Assembly (NCBI GenBank): GCA_030867875.1
Contig: JAOWCC010000931.1
Span: 67,001 to 131,000, forward strand
Source of the DNA: Actinernus sp. WN-2022
Lineage: Eukaryota > Cnidaria > Anthozoa > Actiniaria > Actinernidae
Direction: 5' to 3'
DNA length: 64,000 bases
This document shows positions 13,924 through 27,954 of the stretch, piece by piece. The notes below the pieces were generated by a model. It searched no databases. It worked only from the letters and a program-made list of their open reading frames with translations, and had not been told where the DNA came from. Position 1 is the stretch's first letter. Every line of letters starts with the position of its first letter. Position numbers and translations under genes: made by a program.

Positions 13924-14745
13924 AACTAAATAAATAAATAAATAGAAATACATAAAAAGAAATAGAAATACACAAAGATATGTATAAAAAATTAACAAAT
14001 AAATAAATACAACGCATCCTCCTCCTTCATCCTACATCATCGTGCATTATCGTGCATCACCGTGCATCATCCTGCATCACCGTGCATTATCCTGCATCAT
14101 CCTGCATCATCCTGCATCATCCTGCATCATTCTGCATCATCCTGCATCATCCTGCATCATTCTGCATCAACCTGCATCATCCTGCATCAGTCTGCGTTAT
14201 CCTGCATCATCCTGCATCAGTCTGCGTTATCCTGCTTCATACTGGCCGATCCTGATTCATGCTGTCCAATCTTGGCATATCATGAACAAAATAAATAAAT
14301 AAATAGAAATACATAAAAAGAAATAGAAATACATAAAGATATGTATAAAAAATTAACAAATAAATAAATACAACGCATCCTCCTCCTTCATCCTACATAA
14401 TCGTGCATTATCGTGCATCACCGTGCATCACCGTGCATCACCGTGCATTATCCTGCATCATCCTGCATCATCCTGCATCATCCTGCATCATCCTGCATCA
14501 TCCTGCATCATCCTGCATCATTCTGCATCATCCTGCATCATCCTGCATCATCCTGCATCATCCTGCAGCATCCTGCATCATCCTGCAGCATCCTGCATCA
14601 TCCTGCATCATCCTGCATCAGTCTGCGATATCCTGCATCAGTCTGCGTCATCCTGCGTCAACCTGCATCAGTCTGCGTTATCCTCCATCATCCTGCTTCA
14701 TACTGGCCCATCCTGATTCATGCTGTCCAATCTTGGCATATCATG
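13924..14745. repeat. Tandem duplication C, copy 1 (offset 822)
   Basis: Anchors 13921 to 14282 to 14743 (361 and 461 bp) are followed by a second copy to 15104 and 15545 (361 and 441 bp). Shared rare markers are ATGAACTAAAT at the left edge and CTACATAATCGTG near 14,394. The second unit has an extra GCGTCATCCTGCGTCAACC piece near 14,646-14,666 that copy 2 lacks. Confidence 0.82.
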
Positions 14746-15547
14746 AACTAAATAAATAAATAAATAGAAATACATAAAAAGAAATAGAAATACACAAAGA
14801 TATGTATAAAAAATTAACAAATAAATAAATACAACGCATCCTCCTCCTTCATCCTACATCATCGTGCATTATCGTGCATCACCGTGCATCATCCTGCATC
14901 ACCGTGCATTATCCTGCATCATCCTGCATCATCCTGCATCATCCTGCATCATTCTGCATCATCCTGCATCATCCTGCATCATTCTGCATCAACCTGCATC
15001 ATCCTGCATCAGTCTGCGTTATCCTGCATCATCCTGCATCAGTCTGCGTTATCCTGCTTCATACTGGCCGATCCTGATTCATGCTGTCCAATCTTGGCAT
15101 ATCATGAACAAAATAAATAAATAAATAGAAATACATAAAAAGAAATAGAAATACATAAAGATATGTATAAAAAATTAACAAATAAATAAATACAACGCAT
15201 CCTCCTCCTTCATCCTACATAATCGTGCATTATCGTGCATCACCGTGCATCACCGTGCATCACCGTGCATCACCGTGCATTATCCTGCATCATCCTGCAT
15301 CATCCTGCATCATCCTGCATCATCCTGCATCATCCTGCATCATCCTGCATCATTCTGCATCATCCTGCATCATCCTGCATCATCCTGCATCATCCTGCAG
15401 CATCCTGCATCATCCTGCAGCATCCTGCATCATCCTGCATCATCCTGCATCAGTCTGCGATATCCTGCATCAGTCTGCGTTATCCTCCATCATCCTGCTT
15501 CATACTGGCCCATCCTGATTCATGCTGTCCAATCTTGGCATATCATG
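14746..15547. repeat. Tandem duplication C, copy 2 (offset 822)
   Basis: Immediately adjacent second copy of the two-unit block. CTACATAATCGTG recurs near 15,216. It has one more CATCACCGTG decamer than copy 1 and lacks the GCGTCATCC/GCGTCAACC piece. The first unit, 14,864-15,124, appears identical in its translated forward frames to 14,042-14,302 and nearly so to 17,852-18,112. Confidence 0.8.
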
Positions 15548-16349
15548 AACAAAAGAAATAAAGAAATAGAAATCAATAAAAAGAAATAGAAATACATAAA
15601 GAAATGTATAAAAAATTAACAAATAAATAAATACAACGCATCCTCCTCTTTCATCCTACATCATCCTGCATCATCCTGCATCGTCCTGCATCATCCTGCA
15701 TCATCCTGCATCATCCAGCATCATCCTGCATCATCCTGCATCATCCTGCATCATCCTGCATCATCCTGAATCAACCTGCATCATCCTGAACCATCCTGCA
15801 TCATCCTGCATCATCCTGCATCTTCCTCCGTCATCCTGCGTCATCCTGCGTCATCCTGCATCATCCTGCATCATCCTGCATCATCCTGCATCATCCTGCA
15901 TCATCCTGCATCATCCTGCATCAGTCTGCGTCATCCTGCGTCAACCTGCATCAGTCTGCGTTATCCTCCATCATCCTGCTTCATACTGGCCCATCCTGAT
16001 TCATGCTGTCCAATCTTGGCATATCATGAACAAAATAAATAAATAAATAGAAATACATAAAAAGAAATAGAAATACACAAAGATATGTATAAAAAATTAA
16101 CAAATAAATAAATACAACGCATCCTCCTCCTTCATCCTACATCATCGTGCATTATCGTGCATCACCGTGCATCACCGTGCATCATCCTGCATCATCCTGC
16201 ATCAGTCTGCGTCATCCTGCGTTATCCTGCATCAGTCTGCGTTATCCTCCATCATCCTGCTTCATACTGGCCCATCCTGATTCATGCTGTCCAATCTTGG
16301 CATATCATGAACAAAAGAAAGAAAGAAATAGAAATAAATAAAAAGAAAT
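15548..16349. repeat. Z-type unit followed by a very short unit
   Basis: Anchors 16026 (481 bp, Z type, with TGAACCATCCTG near 15,788 and CCAGCATC near 15,716) and 16307 (281 bp). The 281-bp unit keeps leader, two CACCGTG decamers, GTCTGCGTC, the core and spacer but almost no plain decamers, so the decamer tract is dispensable for unit propagation. Confidence 0.8.
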
Positions 16350-17310
16350 AGAAATACATAAAGAAATGTATAAAAAAATTAACAAATAAATAAATACAAC
16401 GCATCCTCCTCTTTCAATCTACATCATCGTGCATTGTCCTGCATCACCGTGCATCATACTGCATCATCCTGCATCATCCTGCATCACCCTGTATCATCTT
16501 GCATAATTCTGCGTAATCCTGCATCATCCTGCATCATCCTGCATCAACCTGCATCATCCTGCATCAGTCTGTGTTATCCTGAATCATCCTGCATCAGTCT
16601 GCGTTATCCTGCTTCATACTGGCCCATTCTGATTCATGCTGTCCAATCTTCGCATATCATGAACAAAAGAAATAAATAAATAGAAATAAATAAAAAGAAA
16701 TAGAAATACATAAAGAAATGTATAAAAAAATAACAAATAAATAAAAACAACGCATCCTCTTCTTTCATCCTACATCATCGTGCATCATCCTGCATCACCG
16801 TGCATCATCCTGCATCACCGTGCATCATCCTGCATCATTCTGCATCATTCTGCATCATCCTGCATCATCGTGCATCATCCTGCATCATCCTGCATCATCC
16901 TGCATCATCCTGCATCATCCTGCATCATCTTGCATCATTCTGCATCATCCTGCGTCATCCTGCATCATCCTGCAGCATCCTGCATCATCGTGCAGCATCC
17001 TGCATCATCTTGCATCATCCTGCATCATCCTGCATCATCCTGCAGCATCCTGCATCATCCTGCAGCATCCTGCATCATCCTGCATCATCCTGCATCAGTC
17101 TGCGATATCCTGCATCAGTCTGTGTTATCCTCCATCATCCTGCTTCATACTGGCCCATCCTGATTCATGCTGTCCAATCTTGGCATATCATGAACAAAAG
17201 AAATAAAGAAATAGAAATAAATAAAAAGAAATAGAAATACATAAAGAAATGTATAAAAAATTAACAAATAAATAAATACAACGCATCCTCCTCTTTCATC
17301 CTACATCATC
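16350..17310. repeat. Segmental duplication B, copy 2 (offset 3750)
   Basis: Second copy of 12,600-13,560, with anchors 16659 and 17190. Copy-specific changes include GTCTGTGTT near 16,570 and 17,120, GTGCAGCATCC near 16,990 and AAAAACAACG at 16,744. These are consistent with divergence after copying. Confidence 0.84.
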
Positions 17311-17733
17311 CTGCATCATCCTGCATCGTCCTGCATCATCCTGCATCATCCTGCATCATCCTGCATCATCCTGCATCATCCTGCATCATCCTGCATCATC
17401 CTGCATCATCGTGCATCATCCTGCATCATCCTGCATCATCCTGCATCATCCTGCATCATCCTGCATCATCTTGCATCATTCTGCATCATCCTGCGTCATC
17501 CTGCATCATCCTGCAGCATCCTGCATCATCGTGCAGCATCCTGCATCATCTTGCATCATCCTGCATCATCCTGCATCATCCTGCAGCATCCTGCATCATC
17601 CTGCAGCATCCTGCATCATCCTGCATCATCCTGCATCAGTCTGCGATATCCTGCATCAGTCTGTGTTATCCTCCATCATCCTGCTTCATACTGGCCCATC
17701 CTGATTCATGCTGTCCAATCTTGGCATATCATG
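17311..17733. repeat. Chimeric unit repeating the preceding one (offset 541)
   Basis: From about 17,411 to 17,704 this unit repeats about 16,870-17,163 at offset 541, including the private markers GTGCAGCATCC (16,990 and 17,531) and GTCTGTGTT. Its first hundred bases instead resemble a Z-type start (CATCGTCCTG near 17,323). It therefore looks like an unequal-exchange product between a Z unit and a duplication-B unit. Confidence 0.75.
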
Positions 17734-18856
17734 AACAAAATAAATAAATAAATAGAAATACATAAAAAGAAATAGAAATACACAAAGATATGTATAAAAA
17801 ATTAACAAATAAATAAATACAACGCATCCTCCTCCTTCATCCTACATCATCGTGCATTATCGTGCATCACCGTGCATCATCCTGCATCACCGTGCATTAT
17901 CCTGCATCATCCTGCATCATCCTGCATCATCCTGCATCATTCTGCATCATCCTGCATCATCCTGCATCATTCTGCATCAACCTGCATCATCCTGCATCAG
18001 TCTGCGTTATCCTGCATCATCCTGCATCAGTCTGCGTTATCCTGCTTCATACTGGCCGATCCTGATTCATGCTGTCCAATCTTGGCATATCATGAACAAA
18101 AGAAATAAATAAATAGAAATACATAAAAAGAAATAGAAATACATAAAGATATGTATAAAAAATTAACAAATAAATAAATACAACGCATCCTCCTCCTTCA
18201 TCCTACATCATCGTGCATTATCGTGCATCACCGTGCATCACCGTGCATCACCGTGCATTATCCTGCATCATCCTGCATCATCCTGCATCATCCTGCATCA
18301 TTCTGCATCATCCTGCATCATCCTGCATCATTCTGCATCAACCTGCATCATCCTGCATCAGTCTGCGTTATCCTGCATCATCCTGCATCAGTCTGCGTTA
18401 TCCTGCTTCATACTGGCCGATCCTGATTCATGCTGTCCAATCTTGGCATATCATGAACAAAAGAAATAAATAAATAGAAATACATAAAAAGAAATAGAAA
18501 TACATAAAGATATGTATAAAAAATTAACAAATAAATAAATACAACGCATCCTCCTCCTTCATCCTACATCATCGTGCATTATCGTGCATCACCGTGCATC
18601 ACCGTGCATCACCGTGCATCACCGTGCATCACCGTGCATTATCCTGCATCATCCTGCATCATCCTGCATCATCCTCCATCATCCTGCATCATCCTGCATC
18701 ATTCTGCATCATCCTGCATCATCCTGCATCATCCTGCATCAACCTGCATCATCCTGCATCAGTCTGCGTTATCCTGCATCATCCTGCATCAGTCTGCGTT
18801 ATCCTGCTTCATACTGGCCGATCCTGATTCATGCTGTCCAATCTTGGCATATCCTG
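17734..18856. repeat. Three left-family units, anchors 18092, 18453, 18854
   Basis: Spacings 361, 361 and 401. The three units differ by stepwise addition of CATCACCGTG decamers after the leader (two, then three, then five before CATTATCC), showing expansion of that sub-block. Anchor 18854 reads CTGAAC, like 1965 and 26730. Confidence 0.8.
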
Positions 18857-21220
18857 AACAAAATAAATAAATAAATAGAAATAAATAAAAAGAAATAGAA
18901 ATACATAAAGAAATGTATAAAAAATTAACAAATAAATAAATACAACGCATCCTCTTCTTTCATCCTACATCATCGTGCATCATCCTGCATCACCGTGCAT
19001 CATCCTGCATCACCGTGCATCATCCTGCATCATACTGCATCATCCTGCATCATCCTGCATCATCGTGCATCACCTGCATCATCCTGCATCATCCTGCATC
19101 ATCCTGCATCATCTTGCATCATCTTGCATCATCCTGCATCATCCTGCATCATCCTGCATCATCCAGCAGCATCCTGCATCATCCTGCAGCATCCTGCATC
19201 ATCCTGCATCATCCTGCATCAGTCTGCGATATCCTGCATCAGTCTGCGTTATCCTCCATCATCCTGCTTCATACTGGCCCATCCTGATTCATGCTGTCCA
19301 ATCTTGGCATATCATGAACAAAAGAAATAAATAAATAGAAATACATAAAAAGAAATAGAAATACATAAAGATATGTATAAAAAATAACAAATAAATAAAT
19401 ACAACGCATCCTCCTCCTTCATCCTACATCATCGTGCATTATCGTGCATCACCGTGCATCATCCTGCATCACCGTGCATCATCCTGCATCATCCTGCATC
19501 ATCCTGCATCATCCTGCATCATCCTGCATCATCCTGCATCATCCTGCATCATCCTGCATCATCCTGCATCATCCTGCATCAACCTGCATCATCTTGCATC
19601 AGTCTGCGTTATCCTGCATCATCCTGCATCAGTCTGCGTTATCCTGCTTCATACTGGCCCATCCTGATTCATGCTGTCCAATCTTGGCATATCATGAACA
19701 AAATAAATAAATAAATAGAAATACATAAAAAGAAATAGAAATACATAAAGATATGTATAAAAAATAACAAATAAATAAATACAACGCATCCTCCTCCTTC
19801 ATCCTACATCATCGTGCATTATCGTGCATCACCGTGCATCATCCTGCATCACCGTGCATCATCCTGCATCATCCTGCATCATCCTGCATCATCCTGCATC
19901 ATCCTGCATCATCCTGCATCATCCTGCACATCATCCTGCATCATCCTGCATCATCCTGCATCATCCTGCATCATCCTGCATCAACCTGCATCATCTTGCA
20001 TCAGTCTGCGTTATCCTGCATCATCCTGCATCAGTCTGCGTTATCCTGCTTCATACTGGCCCATCCTGATTCATGCTGTCCAATCTTGGCATATCATGAA
20101 CAAAATAAATAAATAAATAGAAATACATAAAAAGAAATAGAAATACATAAAGATATGTATAAAAAATTAACAAATAAATAAACACAACGCATCCTCCTCC
20201 TTCATCCTACATCATCGTGCATTATCGTGCATCACCGTGCATCATCCTGCATCACCGTGCATCATCCTGCATCATCCTGCATCACCCTGCATCATCCTGC
20301 ATCACCCTGCATCATCCTGCATCATCCTGCATCATCCTGCATCAACCTGCATCATCCTGCATCAGTCTGCGTTATCCTGCATCATCCTGCATCAGTCTGC
20401 GTTATCCTGCTTCATACTGGCCGATCCTGATTCATGCTGTCCAATCTTGGCATATCATGAACAAAATAAATAAATAAATAGAAATAAATAAAAAGAAATA
20501 GAAATACATAAAGAAATGTATAAAAAAATAACAAATAAATAAATACAACGCATCCTCCTTTTTCATCCTACATCATCCTGCTTCATCCTGCATCGTCCTG
20601 CATCATCCTGCATCATCCTGCATCATCCTGCATCATCCTGCATCATCCTGCATCATCCTGCATCATCCTGAATCAACCTGCATCATCCTGCATCATCCTG
20701 CATCATCCTGCATCATCCTGCATCTTCCTCCGTCATCCTGCGTCATCCTGCGTCATCCTGCATCATCCTGCATCATCCTGCATCATCCTGCATCATCCTG
20801 CATCATCCTGCATCATCCTGCATCAGTCTGCGTGATCCTGCGTCAACCTGCATCAGTCTGCGTTATCCTCCATCATCCTGCTTCATACTGGCCCATCCTG
20901 ATTCATGCTGTCCAATCTTGGCATATCATGAACAAAATAAATAAATAAATAGAAATACATAAAAAGAAATAGAAATACACAAAGATATGTATAAAAAATT
21001 AACAAATAAATAAATACAACGCATCCTCCTCCTTCATCCTACATCATCGTGCATTATCGTGCATCACCGTGCATCACCGTGCATCACCGTGCATCATCCT
21101 GCATCACCGTGCATTATCCTGCATCATCCTGCATCATCCTGCATCATTCTGCATCATCCTGTATCATCCTGCATCATCCTGCATCAACCTGCATCATCCT
21201 GCATCAGTCTGCGTTATCCT
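18857..21220. repeat. Segmental duplication E, copy 1 (offset about 4290)
   Basis: Anchors 19314, 19694, 20096, 20457 and 20938 correspond to 23604, 23984, 24384, 24745 and 25216. The offset is 4290, falling to 4288 after a private 2-bp CA insertion near 19,928, then 4278 at the last pair because the Z unit differs by one decamer. Shared markers: CCAGCAGCATCC near 19,164, CACCTG 9-mer at 19,071, AAACACAACG near 20,181, and a Z unit starting CTGCTTCATCC near 20,578. Confidence 0.85.
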
Positions 21221-22003
21221 GCATCATCCTGCATCAGTCTGCGTTATCCTGCTTCATACTGGCCCATCCTGATTCATGCTGTCCAATCTTGGCATATCAT
21301 GAACAAAATAAATAAATAAATAGAAATACATAAAAAGAAATAGAAATACATAAAGATATGTATAAAAAAATAACAAATAAATAAACACAACGCATCCTCC
21401 TCCTTCATCCTACATCATCGTGCATTATCGTGCATCACCGTGCATCATCCTGCATCACCGTGCATCATCCTGCATCATCCTGCATCACCCTGCATCATCC
21501 TGCATCACCCTGCATCATCCTGCATCATCCTGCATCATCCTGCATCAACCTGCATCATCCTGCATCAGTCTGCGTTATCCTGCATCATCCTGCATCAGTC
21601 TGCGTTATCCTGCTTCATACTGGCCGATCCTGATTCATGCTGTCCAATCTTGGCATATCATGAACAAAATAAATAAATAAATAGAAATAAATAAAAAGAA
21701 ATAGAAATACATAAAGAAATGTATAAAAAAATAACAAATAAATAAATACAACGCATCCTCCTTTTTCAACCTACATCATCCTGCTTCATCCTGCATCGTC
21801 CTGCATCATCCTGCATCATCCTGCGTCATCCTGCATCATCCTGCATCATCCTGCATCATCCTGCATCATCCTGCATCATCCTGCATCATCCTGCATCAGT
21901 CTGCGTGATCCTGCGTCAACCTGCATCAGTCTGCGTTATCCTCCATCATCCTGCTTCATACTGGCCCATCCTGATTCATGCTGTCCAATCTTGGCATATC
22001 ATG
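21221..22003. repeat. Left-family units, anchors 21299, 21660, 22001
   Basis: Spacings 361, 361 and 341. The unit ending at 21660 closely repeats that ending at 20457, including AAACACAACG at its start. The 341-bp unit ending at 22001 is a Z unit that has lost the TGAATCAACC to CCGTC section, a deletion of about fourteen decamers relative to the 481-bp Z unit at 20938. Confidence 0.8.
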
Positions 22004-23146
22004 AACAAAATAAATAAATAAATAGAAATACATAAAAAGAAATAGAAATACACAAAGATATGTATAAAAAATTAACAAATAAATAAATACAACGCATCCT
22101 CCTCCTTCATCCTACATCATCGTGCATTATCGTGCATCACCGTGCATCACCGTGCATCATCCTGCATCACCGTGCATTATCCTGCATCATCCTGCATCAT
22201 CCTGCATCATCCTGCATCATTCTGCATCATCCTGTATCATCCTGCATCATCCTGCATCAACCTGCATCATCCTGCATCAGTCTGCGTTATCCTGCATCAT
22301 CCTGCATCAGTCTGCGTTATCCTGCTTCATACTGGCCGATCCTGATTCATGCTGTCCAATCTTGGCATATCATGAACAAAAGAAATAAATAAATAGAAAT
22401 ACATAAAAAGAAATAGAAATACATAAAGATATGTATAAAAAATTAACAAATAAATAAATACAACGCATCCTCCTCCTTCATCCTACATCATCGTGCATTA
22501 TCGTGCATCACCGTGCATCACCGTGCATCATCGTGCATCACCGTGCATTATCCTGCATCATCCTGCATCATCCTGCATCATCCTGCATCATCCTGCATCA
22601 TCCTGCATCATTCTGCATCATCCTGCATCATCCTGCATCATCCTGCATCATCCTGCATCAACCTGCATCATCCTGCATCAGTCTGCGTTATCCTGCATCA
22701 TCCTGCATCAGTCTGCGTTATCCTGCTTCATACTGGCCGATCCTGATTCATGCTGTCCAATCTTGGCATATCATGAACAAAAGAAATAAATAAATAGAAA
22801 TACATAAAAAGAAATAGAAATACATAAAGATATGTATAAAAAATTAACAAATAAATAAATACAACGCATCCTCCTCCTTCATCCTACATCATCGTGCATT
22901 ATCGTGCATCACCGTGCATCATCCTGCATCACCGTGCATTATCCTGCATCATCCTGCATCATCCTGCATCATCCTGCATCATTCTGCATCATTCTGCATC
23001 ATCCTGCATCATCCTGCATCATTCTGCATCAACCTGCATCATCCTGCATCAGTCTGCGTTATCCTGCATCATCCTGCATCAGTCTGCGTTATCCTGCTTC
23101 ATACTGGCCGATCCTGATTCATGCTGTCCAATCTTGGCCTATCATG
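22004..23146. repeat. Cassette F, copy 1 (371-401-371)
   Basis: Anchors 22372, 22773 and 23144 correspond to 25587, 25988 and 26359 (offset 3215) and by spacing to 30806, 31207 and 31578. The third unit carries GGCCTATCATG just before anchor 23144, a marker shared with 1193, 26359, 28724, 31578 and 35234. This copy has an extra CATCATTCTG near 22,985. Confidence 0.82.
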
Positions 23147-25510
23147 AACAAAATAAATAAATAAATAGAAATAAATAAAAAGAAATAGAAATACATAAAG
23201 AAATGTATAAAAAATTAACAAATAAATAAATACAACGCATCCTCTTCTTTCATCCTACATCATCGTGCATCATCCTGCATCACCGTGCATCATCCTGCAT
23301 CACCGTGCATCATCCTGCATCATACTGCATCATCCTGCATCATCCTGCATCATCGTGCATCACCTGCATCATCCTGCATCATCCTGCATCATCCTGCATC
23401 ATCTTGCATCATCTTGCATCATCCTGCATCATCCTGCATCATCCTGCATCATCCAGCAGCATCCTGCATCATCCTGCAGCATCCTGCATCATCCTGCATC
23501 ATCCTGCATCAGTCTGCGATATCCTGCATCAGTCTGCGTTATCCTCCATCATCCTGCTTCATACTGGCCCATCCTGATTCATGCTGTCCAATCTTGGCAT
23601 ATCATGAACAAAAGAAATAAATAAATAGAAATACATAAAAAGAAATAGAAATACATAAAGATATGTATAAAAAATAACAAATAAATAAATACAACGCATC
23701 CTCCTCCTTCATCCTACATCATCGTGCATTATCGTGCATCACCGTGCATCATCCTGCATCACCGTGCATCATCCTGCATCATCCTGCATCATCCTGCATC
23801 ATCCTGCATCATCCTGCATCATCCTGCATCATCCTGCATCATCCTGCATCATCCTGCATCATCCTGCATCAACCTGCATCATCTTGCATCAGTCTGCGTT
23901 ATCCTGCATCATCCTGCATCAGTCTGCGTTATCCTGCTTCATACTGGCCCATCCTGATTCATGCTGTCCAATCTTGGCATATCATGAACAAAATAAATAA
24001 ATAAATAGAAATACATAAAAAGAAATAGAAATACATAAAGATATGTATAAAAAATAAAAAATAAATAAATACAACGCATCCTCCTCCTTCATCCTACATC
24101 ATCGTGCATTATCGTGCATCACCGTGCATCATCCTGCATCACCGTGCATCATCCTGCATCATCCTGCATCATCCTGCATCATCCTGCATCATCCTGCATC
24201 ATCCTGCATCATCCTGCATCATCCTGCATCATCCTGCATCATCCTGCATCATCCTGCATCATCCTGCATCAACCTGCATCATCTTGCATCAGTCTGCGTT
24301 ATCCTGCATCATCCTGCATCAGTCTGCGTTATCCTGCTTCATACTGGCCCATCCTGATTCATGCTGTCCAATCTTGGCATATCATGAACAAAATAAATAA
24401 ATAAATAGAAATACATAAAAAGAAATAGAAATACATAAAGATATGTCTAAAAAATTAACAAATAAATAAACACAACGCATCCTCCTCCTTCATCCTACAT
24501 CATCGTGCATTATCGTGCATCACCGTGCATCATCCTGCATCACCGTGCATCATCCTGCATCATCCTGCATCACCCTGCATCATCCTGCATCACCCTGCAT
24601 CATCCTGCATCATCCTGCATCATCCTGCATCAACCTGCATCATCCTGCATCAGTCTGCGTTATCCTGCATCATCCTGCATCAGTCTGCGTTATCCTGCTT
24701 CATACTGGCCGATCCTGATTCATGCTGTCCAATCTTGGCATATCATGAACAAAATAAATAAATAAATAGAAATAAATAAAAAGAAATAGAAATACATAAA
24801 GAAATGTATAAAAAAATAACAAATAAATAAACACAACGCATCCTCCTTTTTCATCCTACATCATCCTGCTTCATCCTGCATCGTCCTGCATCATCCTGCA
24901 TCATCCTGCATCATCCTGCATCATCCTGCATCATCCTGCATCATCCTGCATCATCCTGAATCAACCTGCATCATCCTGCATCATCCTGCATCATCCTGCA
25001 TCATCCTGCATCTTCCTCCGTCATCCTGCGTCATCCTGCGTCATCCTGCATCATCCTGCATCATCCTGCATCATCCTGCATCATCCTGCATCATCCTGCA
25101 TCATCCTGCATCAGTCTGCGTGATCCTGCGTCAACCTGCATCAGTCTGCGTTATCCTCCATCATCCTGCTTCATACTGGCCCATCCTGATTCATGCTGTC
25201 CAATCTTGGCATATCATGAACAAAATAAATAAATAAATAGAAATACATAAAAAGAAATAGAAATACACAAAGATATGTATAAAAAATTAACAAATAAATA
25301 AATACAACGCATCCTCCTCCTTCATCCTACATCATCGTGCATTATCGTGCATCACCGTGCATCACCGTGCATCATCCTGCATCACCGTGCATTATCCTGC
25401 ATCATCTTGCATCATCCTGCATCATCCTGCATCATTCTGCATCATCCTGTATCATCCTGCATCATCCTGCATCAACCTGCATCATCCTGCATCAGTCTGC
25501 GTTATCCTGC
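23147..25510. repeat. Segmental duplication E, copy 2 (offset about 4290)
   Basis: Copy of 18,857-21,220, with anchors 23604, 23984, 24384, 24745 and 25216. It lacks the 2-bp insertion of copy 1. Private changes include AAAAATAAAAAATAAAT near 24,056 (C lost from AACAAAT) and ATGTCTAAAAA near 24,444. Confidence 0.84.
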
Positions 25511-26361
25511 ATCATCCTGCATCAGTCTGCGTTATCCTGCTTCATACTGGCCGATCCTGATTCATGCTGTCCAATCTTGGCATATCATGAACAAAAGAAA
25601 TAAATAAATAGAAATACATAAAAAGAAATAGAAATACATAAAGATATGTATAAAAAATTAACAAATAAATAAATACAACGCATCCTCCTCCTTCATCCTA
25701 CATCATCGTGCATTATCGTGCATCACCGTGCATCACCGTGCATCATCGTGCATCACCGTGCATTATCCTGCATCATCCTGCATCATCCTGCATCATCCTG
25801 CATCATCCTGCATCATCCTGCATCATTCTGCATCATCCTGCATCATCCTGCATCATCCTGCATCATCCTGCATCAACCTGCATCATCCTGCATCAGTCTG
25901 CGTTATCCTGCATCATCCTGCATCAGTCTGCGTTATCCTGCTTCATACTGGCCGATCCTGATTCATGCTGTCCAATCTTGGCATATCATGAACAAAATAA
26001 ATAAATAAATAGAAATACATAAAAAGAAATAGAAATACATAAAGATATGTATAAAAAATTAACAAATAAATAAATACAACGCATCCTCCTCCTTCATCCT
26101 ACATCATCGTGCATTATCGTGCATCACCGTGTATCATCCTGCATCACCGTGCATTATCCTGCATCATCCTGCATCATCCTGCATCATCCTGCATCATCCT
26201 GCATCATTCTGCATCATCCTGCATCATCCTGCATCATTCTGCATCAACCTGCATCATCCTGCATCAGTCTGCGTTATCCTGCATCATCCTGCATCAGTCT
26301 GCGTTATCCTGCTTCATACTGGCCGATCCTGATTCATGCTGTCCAATCTTGGCCTATCATG
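25219..26361. repeat. Cassette F, copy 2 (371-401-371)
   Basis: Anchors 25587, 25988 and 26359. It repeats 22,004-23,146 at offset 3215, with a private CATCATCTTG decamer near 25,403 that is shared with the copy at 30,556-30,826. Private GTGTATCATCC occurs near 26,130. It overlaps the end of duplication E because the blocks share a unit boundary. Confidence 0.8.
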
Positions 26362-27954
26362 AACAAAATAAATAAATAAATAGAAATACATAAAAAGAAA
26401 TAGAAATACATAAAGATATGTATAAAAAATTAACAAATAAATAAATACAACGCATCCTCCTCCTTCATCCTACATCATCGTGCATTATCGTGCATCACCG
26501 TGCATCACCGTGCATCACCGTGCATCACCGTGCATCATCCTGCATCATCCTGCATCTTCCTGCATCATCCTGCATCATCCTTCATCATCCTGCATCATCC
26601 TGCATCATCCTGCATCAACCTGCATCATCCTGCATCAGTCTGCGTTATCCTGCATCATCCTGCATCAGTCTGCGTTATCCTGCTTCATACTGGCCGATCC
26701 TGATTCATGCTGTCCAATCTTGGCATATCCTGAACAAAAGAAATAAATAAATAGAAATAAATAAAAAGAAATAGAAATACATAAAGAAATGTATAAAAAA
26801 TTAACAAATAAATAAATACAACGCATCCTCTTCTTTCATCCTACATCATCGTGCATCATCCTGCATCACCGTGCATCATCCTGCATCACCGTGCATCATC
26901 CTGCATCATACTGCATCATCCTGCATCATCCTGCATCATCCAGCAGCATCCTGCATCATCCTGCAGCATCCTGCATCATCCTGCATCATCCTGCATCAGT
27001 CTGCGATATCCTGCATCAGTCTGCGTTATCCTCCATCATCCTGCTTCATACTGGCCCATCCTGATTCATGCTGTCCAATCTTGGCATATCATGAACAAAA
27101 GAAATAAATAAATAGAAATACATAAAAAGAAATAGAAATACATAAAGATATGTATAAAAAATAACAAATAAATAAATACAACGCATCCTCCTCCTTCATC
27201 CTACATCATCGTGCATTATCGTGCATCACCGTGCATCATCCTGCATCACCGTGCATCATCCTGCATCATCCTGCATCATCCTGCATCATCCTGCATCATC
27301 CTGCATCATCCTGCATCATCCTGCATCATCCTGCATCATCCTGCATCATCCTGCATCATCCTGCATCAACCTGCATCATCTTGCATCAGTCTGCGTTATC
27401 CTGCATCATCCTGCATCAGTCTGCGTTATCCTGCTTCATACTGGCCCATCCTGATTCATGCTGTCCAATCTTGGCATATCATGAACAAAATAAATAAATA
27501 AATAGAAATAAATAAAAAGAAATAGAAATACATAAAGAAATGTATAAAAAATTAACAAATAAATAAATACAACGCATCCTCCTTTTTCATCCTACATCAT
27601 CCTGCTTCATCCTGCATCGTCCTGCATCATCCTGCATCATCCTGCATCATCCTGCATCATCCTGCATCATCCTGCATCATCCTGCATCATCCTGCATCAT
27701 CCTGAATCAACCTGCATCATCCTGCATCATCCTGCATCATCCTGCATCATCCTGCATCTTCCTCCGTCATCCTGCGTCATCCTGCGTCATCCTGCATCAT
27801 CCTGCATCATCCTGCATCATCCTGCATCATCCTGCATCATCCTGCATCAGTCTGCGTGATCCTGCGTCAACCTGCATCAGTCTGCGTTATCCTCCATCAT
27901 CCTGCTTCATACTGGCCGATCCTGATTCATGCTGTCCAATCTTGGCATATCATG
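26362..27954. repeat. Left-family units, anchors 26730 to 27952
   Basis: Anchors 26730 (CTGAAC), 27091, 27481 and 27952. The unit ending at 27091 is a 361-bp derivative of the 460-bp CACCTG-type unit with the middle, including the CACCTG 9-mer, deleted. It keeps CCAGCAGC near 26,940. The unit ending at 27952 is Z type but has the GGCCGATCC core instead of the usual Z core GGCCCATCC. Confidence 0.8.
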
